Assembly (NCBI GenBank): GCA_027972325.1
Contig: JAPMOS010000001.1
Location: forward strand, 281,001 to 345,000
DNA from: Paratrimastix pyriformis
Taxonomy: Eukaryota > Preaxostyla > Paratrimastigidae
Length of the DNA stretch: 64,000 nt
Direction: 5' to 3'
The first letter of the stretch is position 1, and every line of letters starts with the position of its first letter. The position numbers and the translations under genes are program-made. The notes below the pieces were generated by a model that worked only from the letters and a program-made list of their open reading frames with translations, made no database searches and was not told where the DNA came from. This document shows positions 21,357-31,218 of the stretch, one piece after another.

Positions 21357-24300
21357 ATGATTGTCGTGGGGAAATCCGGCTCCTCATCCTCCAAATATAT
21401 AACGCATGACCCAATCAATTCTGCACCCGAATCAGCACGACAAAGTGTTTCTGCCGGTGGCGAGCTGACCTTCCGGGTTCACACCCGCCCTGCATCGTCA
21501 CCAGGACGCCGCACCAGGCGGCCTGTAACGAGTGATCCTCATGGTGCCATTTCTGCAGCTCGTGACCCAACAAAATTCGAACAACCCCTTCCAATACGCA
21601 ATACCACCACCACCACGACAACCGCCCGAGGTCCTCTCAAGGGACGGCCCGCTCCCATTCTTGTGGGCGGACGGCAACACAATAATGCTGCTTCTCGGAT
21701 CCCGGCATCGCGATCAGCGCCCACCACCCCTCGTTCTCCAACCGAGGCGGGCCCCTCGCCCCTTCCCAGCCCGGTGCTGCCTCCGCTGGGGGCACCGCCC
21801 CTCGCCGGCCCCATGCCCACCGCACCCCCGACAGGCATTCACATCGATTTCGATACCCCGGCCATGGCCCCGCCAAGCAGCGCCTATCGGGTCGCCCTCG
21901 AGCCCCTCCACAAGCCATCTCCCCGCCCCTCCCTGGGTTCCAGCGGCCGGGGCGGTCCGTCCGCCGAGCAGCCGCACCACCCCCCAGCGGGCGGCGGGAA
22001 ATCCAAGCCGGCCCCGCTCGACGTACCCGAGTCACCGCCTGCATCACCCTTGGGCGTCGTCACCCCGACCTCGGGTTCGGGAGCATTCTGGGCCCGGGAC
22101 GGCGACGAGCTCATCCAGCTGCCCCTCACGCCCCACTCCCTGGCTGCGACTGCCGCCGCAGCCGCTGGCAGCAGACCCGGCCCTGTCCCGTCCCACCTGC
22201 CTCCCATGGGAGCCGCCCTGACGGCCCACGTCCAGCGAGCCGCCGCCGCCCCGCTCGTGTCCCCCACCGGGTCCTCGGGGCACACATTCCCCGGGGACGA
22301 CTCCGCTGTGCTGCCCATCCGGCGGCACTCCTCCAATCCCACTCTGGCGCCCTTGTCGTCGCGCCCCCTGCCTGCCCCCGGCGAGGTGGCCCTTTCCTCC
22401 ACACCCTCTGACCCCTCGGCCCCCCAGCGGGCGCCGGTCGCCCCCATCCCGGAGCCGTACGGCGCAGGCCCCAGCTTCCTCAGGCGCCGCCACTCCCGTA
22501 CCCGGGTCCGGTCCGTCTCCACCTCCCCGGTCATCACCCCGGCCAGCAGAGCAGCTGCCCCAGCCCCTGCGGCCTCTTCTACAAACCTCCAACAGGCCCC
22601 GGACGAGGGCCGGGCCAGCTTCTCCGAGGCCACGGGGGCGGCCTGGTGCCTGCCCCACCCCTCCGAGGGCACCTCCGGGCCTCCACCAGCGGCTCCCAAG
22701 GCCACCGTCTCCCCCCGGGGCGGCACCCCTCCGTCGGCCCCAGCGGAGCCTGCCGGCCCCCCCGCCACGGCGGAGACGGCGGGGCATCCGCGGCATGCCC
22801 CCGACGAATTCGCTCGTCCCGCCCTGGCGGCCCACCCACACAGCCACCCCGCCGCCCTCTCCGCCGCGGCGCCCAGCACCAAGGCCGGGCCCCGCGCGGG
22901 CCGCCTGGTGGTCCGCCCTCTGGACCACCGCCACCCGGCAGCCCCGGCCCCGGCCCCCCAAGTCCTCATCCTCGCCCAGCCTTCCCCGCCCGCCGCCCTG
23001 GCCCCGGCCTCCGCCGAGCAGCAGCATCAGATTCCTGATGAGCGGCACTTCTTTGCGCCGCCCCACCGGCGCCACGAGCGTCCTGACAAGGCCACCGACC
23101 ACAAGGAGCCGCCCGCGGAGGGGGCTGCCCGGCCTCCGGAAGGGACCGGCCGGGCGCCTCGTCTGGCCCTGCCCCCGAGCGAGCCGGCCCCCTGGGCTGA
23201 CGGCTCCGATGAGGTCGGGTCGTCCGTCTGCTCGTCCTCGGTGGGCTCGCTGCTGACGGCCCCCCTCGACCCTGCCGACGCCAACCCCGGCCGGTCGGAT
23301 GTGCCCCAGCCCCAGCTGCCCCCGCGAGGCATGCTGGGGGCCTCGGCATCGGCCCCGGCCCTGGGCGGCCTGGCCCCCCGACTGCCCCAGCAGCTGCCCA
23401 CCTCCCTGCCCGCCGCACTCGACGCCCGGGCGGCGCCCCCCCAGGTGGTCCAGTCCAAGCCCCTGCAAACGCCGGACACGGCGGCCCGGCTGGCCGACTC
23501 CGCTCTGCAACAACCCTCAGCCATCAGCCCGCACGGGACCCACCAGAGAGCGCCGCCCGCCGCGGACCGGGCCTCCACGCCCACCATCCCCCCGTCGTCG
23601 TCTCCATCCCCCACCGCCGCCGCCACCACCACCCCGCTCGGCGCTGCCCCGCCCGTCACCACCCCGGCAGCCGTCCGGGCGACACTCAGCCCTCCGCCTG
23701 CCAAAGGCCGGCTGTCCCCACCCCCGGTCATCATCGCCACCCCGCCCACCTCGCCCACCCCGCTGGCGACGATCTCCCCCCCGCGGGCCATCACCCCGCC
23801 CCGACCCGAGGGGCAGCTGCCGCGGCTGCACTCCCCCGAGGCCACGGCCATCCTCGGCCCCTCGGTCGCCGCCCTCATCCCCTCCTTCCTGCTCTCGCCC
23901 GCTCCAACCCCGGCCCCGGCCCCCTCGGCCGCCATCCCCCCTCCCGTTGCTTCCCCTCCCCCTCCCTCTCCCCCGAAGGCCCTCGTCCCAGTCCCGGGGG
24001 CACAGCCACAGCCAGCCTCGCCCACCCCCTCATCCGCCTCGGCCACCTCGGAGGTGCTGGCCGTGCCGCCGGTCTCCTCGCCGACCCCGCCCCCCGTGGG
24101 CCCGGCCACGGCGCTCCTCCTGGGCACGTCGACCTTCCCGGGGATGGCCCCCCTGGGCCCCGACATGTCCTTCTTCGACTTGGCCCTGGCAGCCCTCGAC
24201 GAGCGGGCCGCCCAGCTGCTCTCCAGGTCCGAGGCCGTCCTCGCCCCGGCACCATGCTCCCCTCGGGCCCCCGAGGGCCACCAGTCCCCGCCCGCCCCCA

Positions 24301-25943
24301 GGCACCACCCCAGGGCGCCGGCTCCCCCGACCCGGGCAGCAGCCCAAGCCGAGGAGGACCGGCCCCGACCCCCCATCATGGGCACCAGCAGCGGCACCGA
24401 GGAGAGGATCGAGCGGGTCAGTCTCCAGACCCCCCACACACACACACACGCACACCTCCATGTGGCTGTCATTGCCTCACGCATCACCCGACTCCTCCCC
24501 GCACCGCCCACGCCCCCGTGGCAGGCCGTCTCGCCGCTGCTGGTGGTTCCCACGGCCATGGAGGCCGTCTCGCCCCCGGCCTCGCCGCCGCCCCGTCCGC
24601 CCAGCCCGCCCGTCATGGCCCCGGTGACCCCCGACGACCTGCCCCGCCCCCGGCGGCTCCTCCCCGCCACTGCGGCCCCGCCCCGGCTGGGGCTGGCGGC
24701 CCTGCTGACGCGCCCCGTGGTGCCCACCCTGAAGCTGGCACCCGCCCAGCCCCCCGCAGCGCCCCAGGGCAGCAGCCCCGGGTGCGCCACCCCGCCGCCC
24801 CTCGCCAGGGTCGGCCCCCAGCCATCCCGGTCGCCCATCGATGAGGTGGCCGCCTTGGCCGCCGCGGGCTACTCGCCCCTCAAGCCGCCCATCCCGCCGC
24901 CGCCCCCGCCGCCGTCCAGCCCGGAGATGCCCTGCCCGCACACCCCGCCCATGATCCGCACCCTCTCGCCCCGCGGGGGGCCCACCTCGTCCCCCTTGGG
25001 CCACAGCCCGCACCCACCGCCGCCCCACCCGGCCTCCGTGCCGTCACCCTCACCCCCGCGGGCCGGCGAGGAGGCGGCGGGGGCGATCGGGGCGGCCAGC
25101 CCCTCGGGCGCGGCCGGGTCGCCGTCCAAGAGCCGCGCCGCTCGGTGGGCCGAGTGGGCCGAGGCGCAGCTGACCGACATGCTCGAGGAGGTCGGCATAA
25201 CGCCCCCCCCCCCCCCCCCCCCCCCCCCCATCGACACATACCCGTCCCAACTGACATCATTCAGCTCCCTGCTTGATGCTTTTCTTTCATTATCAGCAGC
25301 ATCAGCGTCATGCGTCATCAGCATCATCAGCATCATCACATCGTCAGCATCAGCATCATCATTGTTGTTCCCCCGCCATCGGGTCCCGCAGGTTGTTGTG
25401 CGGCGCCTCTTCCCTGAGTCGTTGCCGCTGCTGGTCGCCCGCCCGCGTCCCGAGGCCGGGCCGCCCCCCGGGGGCCTGGGGAACTCGTGGGACAGCACCC
25501 TCTCGAGCGCCAGCAGCGCCACCTCATCGCCCTCGCTGCCCTCACCCCGGGGTGAGAGCGGCACCGAGCCCCCGGGTTCGCTGCTCGACCCGGGGGGATG
25601 GACACAGGGCGACATGGCCGGGCCCCAGCCCGACCTCGTCCCCAGCCCGTCCCATCCGCTCCTGGCCCCAGCCGCACCCCAGCCCGGCGCCCACCCGAGA
25701 TTTGGCGTCGGGCGGGGAGGGCAGGCCACCGCCGCGGCTGCGGGACCGGCGGCGCTCCGGCAGCGGCTGGAGGCGGACCCGGCGCTGGCCCTCCTCCGGC
25801 GAAAGGAGCGCTCCCTGCAGGCCCAACTCGCGTCTGTTGCCCACCTCACTTCGCCCGCCGGTGCTCACCGCACCACCTTCTCTCGCTCCCCCCCTTACAA
25901 CAGCAAGGATCTTTTCTCGTCCAAAGCCAAGCCGAGGCGATGA
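21357..25943 (+). CDS. Very long Pro/Ala/Ser-rich, mostly disordered protein
   Basis: From the ATG at 21357 (MIVVGKSGSSSSKYITHDPI) a frame stays open for more than 1,000 codons with very high third-position GC. Composition is dominated by Pro, Ala, Ser and Thr, with SP and TP sites. More ordered spots are DMSFFDLALAALDERAAQLL, WAEWAEAQLTDMLEEVGITP and a C-terminal helix LRQRLEADPALALLRRKERS. Introns are likely at about 24417-24525 (GTCAG donor, with a CA-repeat) and 25197-25390 (27-bp C run). The 3' end around 25840-25950 is ambiguous: the frame stops at 25943, but an intron near 25830-25905 could change it. A scaffold or regulatory role is possible; no domain supports a specific one. The matching long minus-strand frames are shadows. 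Confidence 0.6.
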   Translation: MIVVGKSGSSSSKYITHDPINSAPESARQSVSAGGELTFRVHTRPASSPGRRTRRPVTSDPHGAISAARDPTKFEQPLPIRNTTTTTTTARGPLKGRPAPILVGGRQHNNAASRIPASRSAPTTPRSPTEAGPSPLPSPVLPPLGAPPLAGPMPTAPPTGIHIDFDTPAMAPPSSAYRVALEPLHKPSPRPSLGSSGRGGPSAEQPHHPPAGGGKSKPAPLDVPESPPASPLGVVTPTSGSGAFWARDGDELIQLPLTPHSLAATAAAAAGSRPGPVPSHLPPMGAALTAHVQRAAAAPLVSPTGSSGHTFPGDDSAVLPIRRHSSNPTLAPLSSRPLPAPGEVALSSTPSDPSAPQRAPVAPIPEPYGAGPSFLRRRHSRTRVRSVSTSPVITPASRAAAPAPAASSTNLQQAPDEGRASFSEATGAAWCLPHPSEGTSGPPPAAPKATVSPRGGTPPSAPAEPAGPPATAETAGHPRHAPDEFARPALAAHPHSHPAALSAAAPSTKAGPRAGRLVVRPLDHRHPAAPAPAPQVLILAQPSPPAALAPASAEQQHQIPDERHFFAPPHRRHERPDKATDHKEPPAEGAARPPEGTGRAPRLALPPSEPAPWADGSDEVGSSVCSSSVGSLLTAPLDPADANPGRSDVPQPQLPPRGMLGASASAPALGGLAPRLPQQLPTSLPAALDARAAPPQVVQSKPLQTPDTAARLADSALQQPSAISPHGTHQRAPPAADRASTPTIPPSSSPSPTAAATTTPLGAAPPVTTPAAVRATLSPPPAKGRLSPPPVIIATPPTSPTPLATISPPRAITPPRPEGQLPRLHSPEATAILGPSVAALIPSFLLSPAPTPAPAPSAAIPPPVASPPPPSPPKALVPVPGAQPQPASPTPSSASATSEVLAVPPVSSPTPPPVGPATALLLGTSTFPGMAPLGPDMSFFDLALAALDERAAQLLSRSEAVLAPAPCSPRAPEGHQSPPAPRHHPRAPAPPTRAAAQAEEDRPRPPIMGTSSGTEERIERVSLQTPHTHTHAHLHVAVIASRITRLLPAPPTPPWQAVSPLLVVPTAMEAVSPPASPPPRPPSPPVMAPVTPDDLPRPRRLLPATAAPPRLGLAALLTRPVVPTLKLAPAQPPAAPQGSSPGCATPPPLARVGPQPSRSPIDEVAALAAAGYSPLKPPIPPPPPPPSSPEMPCPHTPPMIRTLSPRGGPTSSPLGHSPHPPPPHPASVPSPSPPRAGEEAAGAIGAASPSGAAGSPSKSRAARWAEWAEAQLTDMLEEVGITPPPPPPPPPIDTYPSQLTSFSSLLDAFLSLSAASASCVISIISIITSSASASSLLFPRHRVPQVVVRRLFPESLPLLVARPRPEAGPPPGGLGNSWDSTLSSASSATSSPSLPSPRGESGTEPPGSLLDPGGWTQGDMAGPQPDLVPSPSHPLLAPAAPQPGAHPRFGVGRGGQATAAAAGPAALRQRLEADPALALLRRKERSLQAQLASVAHLTSPAGAHRTTFSRSPPYNSKDLFSSKAKPRR
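25203..25229 (+). repeat. C homopolymer in proline-rich gene
   Basis: About 27 consecutive C in the sense strand follow the ordered segment ending GITP. It is more likely the start of an intron region than a polyproline tract, since the following sequence is a TCATCA-rich, lower-GC stretch. Confidence 0.7.
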
Positions 25944-26054
25944 GGAGTCTCCCTCCCCTCTGTCTTCTCCCCCCCATCTTCTCCTCCTCCGTCCTCGCCG
26001 CCCAACCTCGAAGAATCTGGATAGCATTCAGTGGGTGGTGGTTGTCTCTTGTTG

Positions 26055-26506
26055 TTAGCGACGTCCCTCCACCACGCACATGTGCCACCCGTGGGCGGTC
26101 CTGAAGGGTTCAGAAACCTGGCCGACAGGCAGATTGAAAGCCACTTGTTCGAAAGGCCCCACCTACATTTGAGGGTAGTCTTGCGATAAAGGGACCTCAG
26201 CGCAAACCATTTGGCCACGAGCCACCCAGCCCAGGTCCCCGCCGTGGCGAGCCTTATCCTCGCTGAATTCGCGGGCAACGTCTTCAAAACGGCGGCCTCC
26301 TTGGATAGCTTCGCGAGCCTGCATCAGTTTCGACTGCTTCTCGCAAAGAATGTGCCGAACGTGAACGTGCTGATGAGCAAACACAAAATGCGTGACGGGA
26401 ACATATGTCAAAAATATCTACAGACAGTGCATGGAGGAAGAGTTGCGGCGCCACCCCCGCCACCCCCGCCACCACCCCCGCCGCCACGGTTTTTCTTTGG
26501 GGGCAT
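26055..26506 (-). CDS. PIN4: PIN4-type parvulin peptidyl-prolyl cis-trans isomerase
   Basis: The first exon gives a basic, Gly-rich leader (MPPKKNR then a glycine run), like the N-terminus of human PIN4. An intron at 26370-26425 (GTCTG donor) joins it to [17 protein letters not shown], then [20 protein letters not shown] and WVARGQMV. A second intron leads to [19 protein letters not shown] and [11 protein letters not shown], then the stop. These are the complete rotamase blocks ([13 protein letters not shown]-x-GGDLGW, G-x-H-x-x-x-VEGR) at the usual length. Parvulins isomerise Xaa-Pro bonds; PIN4/Par14 acts in pre-rRNA processing and chromatin. It shares a 44-bp divergent promoter gap with RPC9. 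Confidence 0.9.
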
Positions 26507-26550
26507 CGATATTGGTTATCTGTCCCACGGTTTGCTCCACTCTCTCTCGA

Positions 26551-27327
26551 ATGGACTTGAAAAGCGCAGACCTCTCGAAGGCCGAACGCAAGCGGATCGA
26601 TGAGGAGGGCTGGATGAACGCCGTTACAAACTACGAGGTCCTTCAAACTTTGCTTGAGGAGCTCAAATCTCGGCCTGCGCCCCGCGCCGCCCCACCACAT
26701 GTTCTCAAGATGAACGCCCAGTTTCTTCGGTATCTCACTGCACATTGCGCCCCCACTTGCAAACAAACCAAGAAGGGTATCAAGAAGCTCATCGAAGAAC
26801 TGGAGAAGTTTCCTCTCACCAAGGCCGAACGGCTCCAGATCGTCAACCTGCTTCCCCGGACCCTGGTCGAGATTCACCTGCTCATTGAGGAGTGTGAAGA
26901 GCGGTTCACCGACGATGATCTTTTAAGCATCCTGCGGGCCGTCAAGGTGGCCCGGCCCCGGATTGGCGACGAGGAGGACGAGCCGCTCCCCGAACCCGCC
27001 GCCGCCGCGGCTGCCCCCGGGGAGGAGGAGGAGGAGGCACCCGTCCCCGTCCCCGTCCCCGTCCCCGTCCCTGCACCTGCACATGCCCCTGCCCCCACCC
27101 CCGTGGCCGACATGAAAAAGCCGCCCGTGGCCGGCAAACCTCCAGCCGGCGCCAAGGCAGCCGCCCCCAAGCGGCGCGTGCTGCTGGACGACGACAATGA
27201 TGACGCGCCCCAGGCCGGAGCGGCTATGGAGGCGGAGGAAGGGCCGGCGGACTTTGTGGCGGAGGGGCGTGCGGCCGATGAAGACGACGGGTTGGGCGAC
27301 GACGGGGGTGACGACGGGGGCGATTAG
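26551..27327 (+). CDS. RPC9: RNA polymerase III subunit RPC9 (Rpc17/CRCP) with acidic low-complexity tail
   Basis: One uninterrupted frame. The N-terminal half shows the family blocks NYEVLQTLLEELKSR, NAQFLRYLTAHCAPT, FPLTKAERLQIVNLLPRTLV and EIHLLIEECEERFTDDDLLS, matching the HRDC-like domain of human CRCP (KLTKAEKLQLLNHRP, VEIQLMVEESEERLTEE). RPC9 and RPC8 form the Pol III stalk that binds initiation factor TFIIIB and nascent RNA. From about residue 130 the protein continues beyond the usual end with acidic, Ala/Pro-rich sequence, including a perfect (Pro-Val)n stretch from CCCGTC repeats (about 27040-27070), and ends in Asp/Gly repeats. This tail is absent from human and yeast orthologues. 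Confidence 0.85.
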   Translation: MDLKSADLSKAERKRIDEEGWMNAVTNYEVLQTLLEELKSRPAPRAAPPHVLKMNAQFLRYLTAHCAPTCKQTKKGIKKLIEELEKFPLTKAERLQIVNLLPRTLVEIHLLIEECEERFTDDDLLSILRAVKVARPRIGDEEDEPLPEPAAAAAAPGEEEEEAPVPVPVPVPVPAPAHAPAPTPVADMKKPPVAGKPPAGAKAAAPKRRVLLDDDNDDAPQAGAAMEAEEGPADFVAEGRAADEDDGLGDDGGDDGGD

Positions 27328-27605
27328 GGGCTGGCGGGGTGTCGTCGGTGTGAGTTCCTCCCCCCTCCCTCCCTCCCTCCCTCCATCCACCTCCCCCTCT
27401 TCTTCTTTTCATCCCGAAGAGAAGCGTCTCCGACTTGTCTCCCGAATCTCCTCGGGGTGCATACAGGCGGGGGCCGTGCGTTTTGATGCGGAAAGACGGA
27501 GGCAGGGGAGAGGCGAACGGGCATGAAGAAGGGGGCGCAAAATTTCACAAAAGAAGAAGAAGAAGAAGAGAAGGCGGGCATCATTAGCAAGGCAGGAGAG
27601 GCAAG
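27328..27605. other. 3' gap between convergent genes
   Basis: Sequence after the RPC9 stop is CT-rich (CCCTCCCT near 27362-27390) and then GA-rich. It probably holds the RPC9 3' UTR. No exon is supported. Confidence 0.5.
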
Positions 27606-27838
27606 AGCGAGCGAGGGCGGGAGCGAGGGCGGGAGCGAGGGCGGGAGCGAGGGCGGAGCGAGGGAGCGAGGGCGGGAGCGAGGGCGGGAGCGAGGGCGGG
27701 AGCGAGGGCGGGAGCGAGGGCGGGAGCGAGGGCGGGAGCGAGGGCGGGAGCGAGGGCGGGAGCGAGGGCGGGAGCGAGGGCGGGAGCGAGGGCGGGAGCG
27801 AGGGCGGGAGCGAGGGCGGGAGCGAGGGCGGGAGCGGG
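27606..27838. repeat. 12-bp minisatellite between RPC9 and SCYL1 tails
   Basis: About 19 copies of GAGGGCGGGAGC with one imperfect unit near 27655. Because the unit is a multiple of three it keeps all frames open (an ERGR-like repeat on +, an ALAP-like repeat on -). It lies beyond both stop codons, so it is read as intergenic. Confidence 0.9.
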
Positions 27839-27863
27839 TAAAGTGATCGGGGGGGGGGGGGGG

Positions 27864-28337
27864 CTAGGCGAGCCGCTCGGCGCCGAGCTTCTTCCTGGGG
27901 ACGGCCAACCCGGCGCCCCCGCCCGCCCGGGGGGTGGTGGCCTGTGTCTGGGCGGGAGCCTGTGCCTGGTCAAGGGCGGGCGCAGCCTGGCCGAGCAGGT
28001 CCCCGAAGGAGAAGCCGCCCGCGCCGCCGCTGGTTGCCGAACTTGGCGCGGGCCTGCTGGACCCGGCCGGGGTGGTGGTGGCGGCGGTGGTGGCGGCCGG
28101 GGACCCGAAGAGGCTCATCATGTCGAGGGGACTCTGTGCGGGGGCCACGGCGGCCGGAGGGGCGGCGATCTTGGGCGGGATGGCGGCCGACGGTTTGGCG
28201 GCGGTCCTGGCCGCGGGGAGGCAGAGGGCGGGAAGCCCCAGAGGTCGTCCTCGAGAGGAGGTCCCGGGTTGGCCTCTGGGAGGGGGAAGCGAGAGGGAGG
28301 CCGAGGGGGTTGAGGCAATGAAATGTCGGGTCAGACG

Positions 28338-28369
<32 letters not shown>

Positions 28370-31183
28370 CTGTCGGGGGCTGTCGGGGACCTTTGGCGCT
28401 GGGGGTTGGGGCGCTGGCGAAGGAGGACGGCTCGAAGGAGAATTCCGCTTGTTGCGGGCGGCCGAAGGCTGCCAGTGCCCACCACCCGCCCCCGGTGCGG
28501 GGCAAACGCACGGCACGGTGGTGATGAGGGTCAACATTTGTGCCCAGAATGGTGGCCGGATGGGGGCCCAGGGTCGTTGGGAGGGACGAGCGGACCGGCG
28601 GGGGTGGCCTCGCTCTCAGCGAACGGGTTGACGGCGGCGCTGCCTTGCCGAGGGGGCTGCGCCCACGTGTGGCGGGGGTGAGCCGACGAGGGGCGGGAGT
28701 TTGTGTGATTGTGTGTTGGTTGCGCAAGCGAGCGGGTCGGCAGGAAGGGGGCCAGATGTGCGGTGCGGTGCGGTGCGGTGCGGTGCGGTGCGGTGCGGTG
28801 CGGTGCGGTGCGGTGCGGTGCGGTGCGGTGCGAGCGCTGGGTTTCGCCCTTTGCGGACCTGCTGCTGTCTGGTGAGGGCGGACTCCGAGGCTGACGGCGC
28901 CATGGCGATGGAGACGCCCTCGGCCCAGGGGGCGCTCCAGTCATCCTCATCTGCTGCGGCCCCGGGTGCCGCGGTCGCCGGGCCGGGAGATGGGGATATG
29001 CTGGGCAGCACCGCCCCGGTGGTGCGGGCCGGCGGGGCGGCCAGGGAGATGCCGCGCCGGGTGGCGGTGACCCCCGAGGGGGCCGCCTGCTGGGCGGCCG
29101 GAATGGCCGGCAGATCGGCGTCGTCCCAGCCCTCGTCCGAGGCCGCTGGGCGGAGCAGCAAAGTGCAGCGAAGTGCAGCAGGCGGCACGATGAGGTGACT
29201 GGGACGGCACACAGGGGGTGGCTGGGTGGGTGGGTGGGTGTGGGGGGCAGGGAGACGGACCGGCGGGGGAGGTGATCCGCTTGCCGGCTGCCGAGGCGGA
29301 GGCCGCCGAGCGTGGCGAGTCGACCAGGGGCGTGGCCGATGTGGGCGAGGGGCCCGCGCCCGCGCTGCTGGCCGCCGAGGCGGCCATGGGCATCGTACCG
29401 ACCCCCGTCGTCCTGGGCGCCGGGCCCGAGGGGGCCGAATGCGAGGTCCATACCTGGCGTGGATGGGTGGGCAATGATGGATGATGGATGATGGATGATA
29501 ATGATGGATGATGATGGATGATGGATGATGATGATGATGGTGGTGGTGGCTGATGGCTGATGATGGGGAGGAGGATGGGTAATGGGTAATGGGTAATGGG
29601 TAATGGGGAATGCTGATGATGGGGATGAGGATGAGGAGGGAAGGCCGGCCAGACCAGCGAGCCCAGCTTGCCGATGATCGAGCCAACTGCGCCCCCAACA
29701 GCCCCCACAGCCGCGGCCCCCACAGCCACGGCACCGGCGGCCGCAGGTCGCTGCTGTTGCTGACCCTCCGATAGGGCGCCAAAGGCCGACTGGGACGGGG
29801 CCGCCGTGGCAGCGGCTGGTGCCAGGTCAGGGCTGAGGGTCCCCGTCATGCCCCCGCCATCGGGCCCGGGGGTTGCCGCCCCACCCGACTCGCCGAGGAC
29901 CGGGGTGCCCTTCCGGGCGTCGTCCATCTCGGCTTGGCAGAGCTGCGGGGGCAGACGAGGGACGGGACGGGACGGGACGGGACGGGACGGGACGGGACGG
30001 GGGACGGGATGCGTGAGGAAGGGAAGAGCGCGTCGGCGGCGGTTGGGGCGAAGAGCTGGGAGGGGAGGCAGGCAGGATGGGCGGCCCCCCGATCCCACAC
30101 GCCAGACGGCCAGACGGACGTCCTGGTGGTTCCGCTCGATGCGGGTCGCGTAGAGCTGGGCGGCCCGGATGGCGTGCTCGCGGACGTCCCTGCGCCAGGA
30201 GGGGTGTGGGTCCGGGGAGTATGGTATGGGCATGCGGACAGGAGCATCCGTCGTACGGCACTCATCCCGCCATCCGTCCGGGCCACACGGGGGAGGAAGC
30301 GTGCAGGGAGCGGAGGCGGGCAGGAAGGAGGGAGGGAACGACCGACCGGCTGGGGTCGATGGTCATGGTGCTGTTGACGGGGATCACCCGCGTCGCCAGG
30401 AACTCCACGTCGTACAGGCTCATCGAGGCTGCCACACCCCCCGACACAGCGCACCCACCCAGCAGACGGCGCGTGAGGCCCCGTCAGGGCGCATCTGCGC
30501 GATGGGCGCTGCGCATCCGAAGGAGGACGACGGGGGCTGGGCGGGCGGAGCGGGGCAGCCAGACAGGCGAGGGCGTCCACGGCTGCCACCCTGGAGGGCG
30601 CGTGGGTGTCGCGCATGGCCCGGGTGAAGGCCGACAGGAGGATCTGGGCGCGGTTCTGCAGGGCGCCCACACGGGATCACCCGGCCCGGTGGGGGTGAGT
30701 ATCAGCTACCCAGGGGCGAACGACCGTGGGGGGAGGAGGGCTGGATGGGGGGGACGGACGGGCGAGTCGATGTACTGGGCGACGAGGCCCAGACAGATGG
30801 TGGTGTTGGTGCGAATGCCAGGCACCGCATCCGTCTGCAGGGCCGCGAAGTACTGCAGCACCTGCTGGGCCACCAGCTTGCCGGGCAGCTGCAACACACC
30901 CCGGCAAGGCAGACAGGCAGATAGGCAGGCAGGCAGGCAGGGCAGACAGGGTAGGCAGGCAGGGCAGGCAGGCAGCGCATCAGCAAGGCACACGACAAGC
31001 GCCGAATGAGGGTTGGGACTTGGCGGGAAGGGGACGGGAAGGTGCGGCCGTTGAGCCCGCGGAAGCGCGGTGCGGCTCCGTGGCGGGAGCGGGGACGACG
31101 GACCTTGGGGATGAAGAAGACCATCGACTTGATGGTCAGTTCGCGCAGGGCGGGCGACGTGTCCGAGAAGCCCGAGATCTGCA

Positions 31184-31218
<35 letters not shown>

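Noticed and set aside
23027-24838. 603-codon minus-strand frame opposite the proline-rich gene
   Set aside because: It is the mirror of a very GC-rich coding strand; Gly/Arg-rich shadow text with no motif.
27523-27846. Open frame encoding ERGR repeats (and ALAP repeats on the other strand)
   Set aside because: It is the 12-bp intergenic array read in frame; it lies beyond both flanking stop codons and has no domain.
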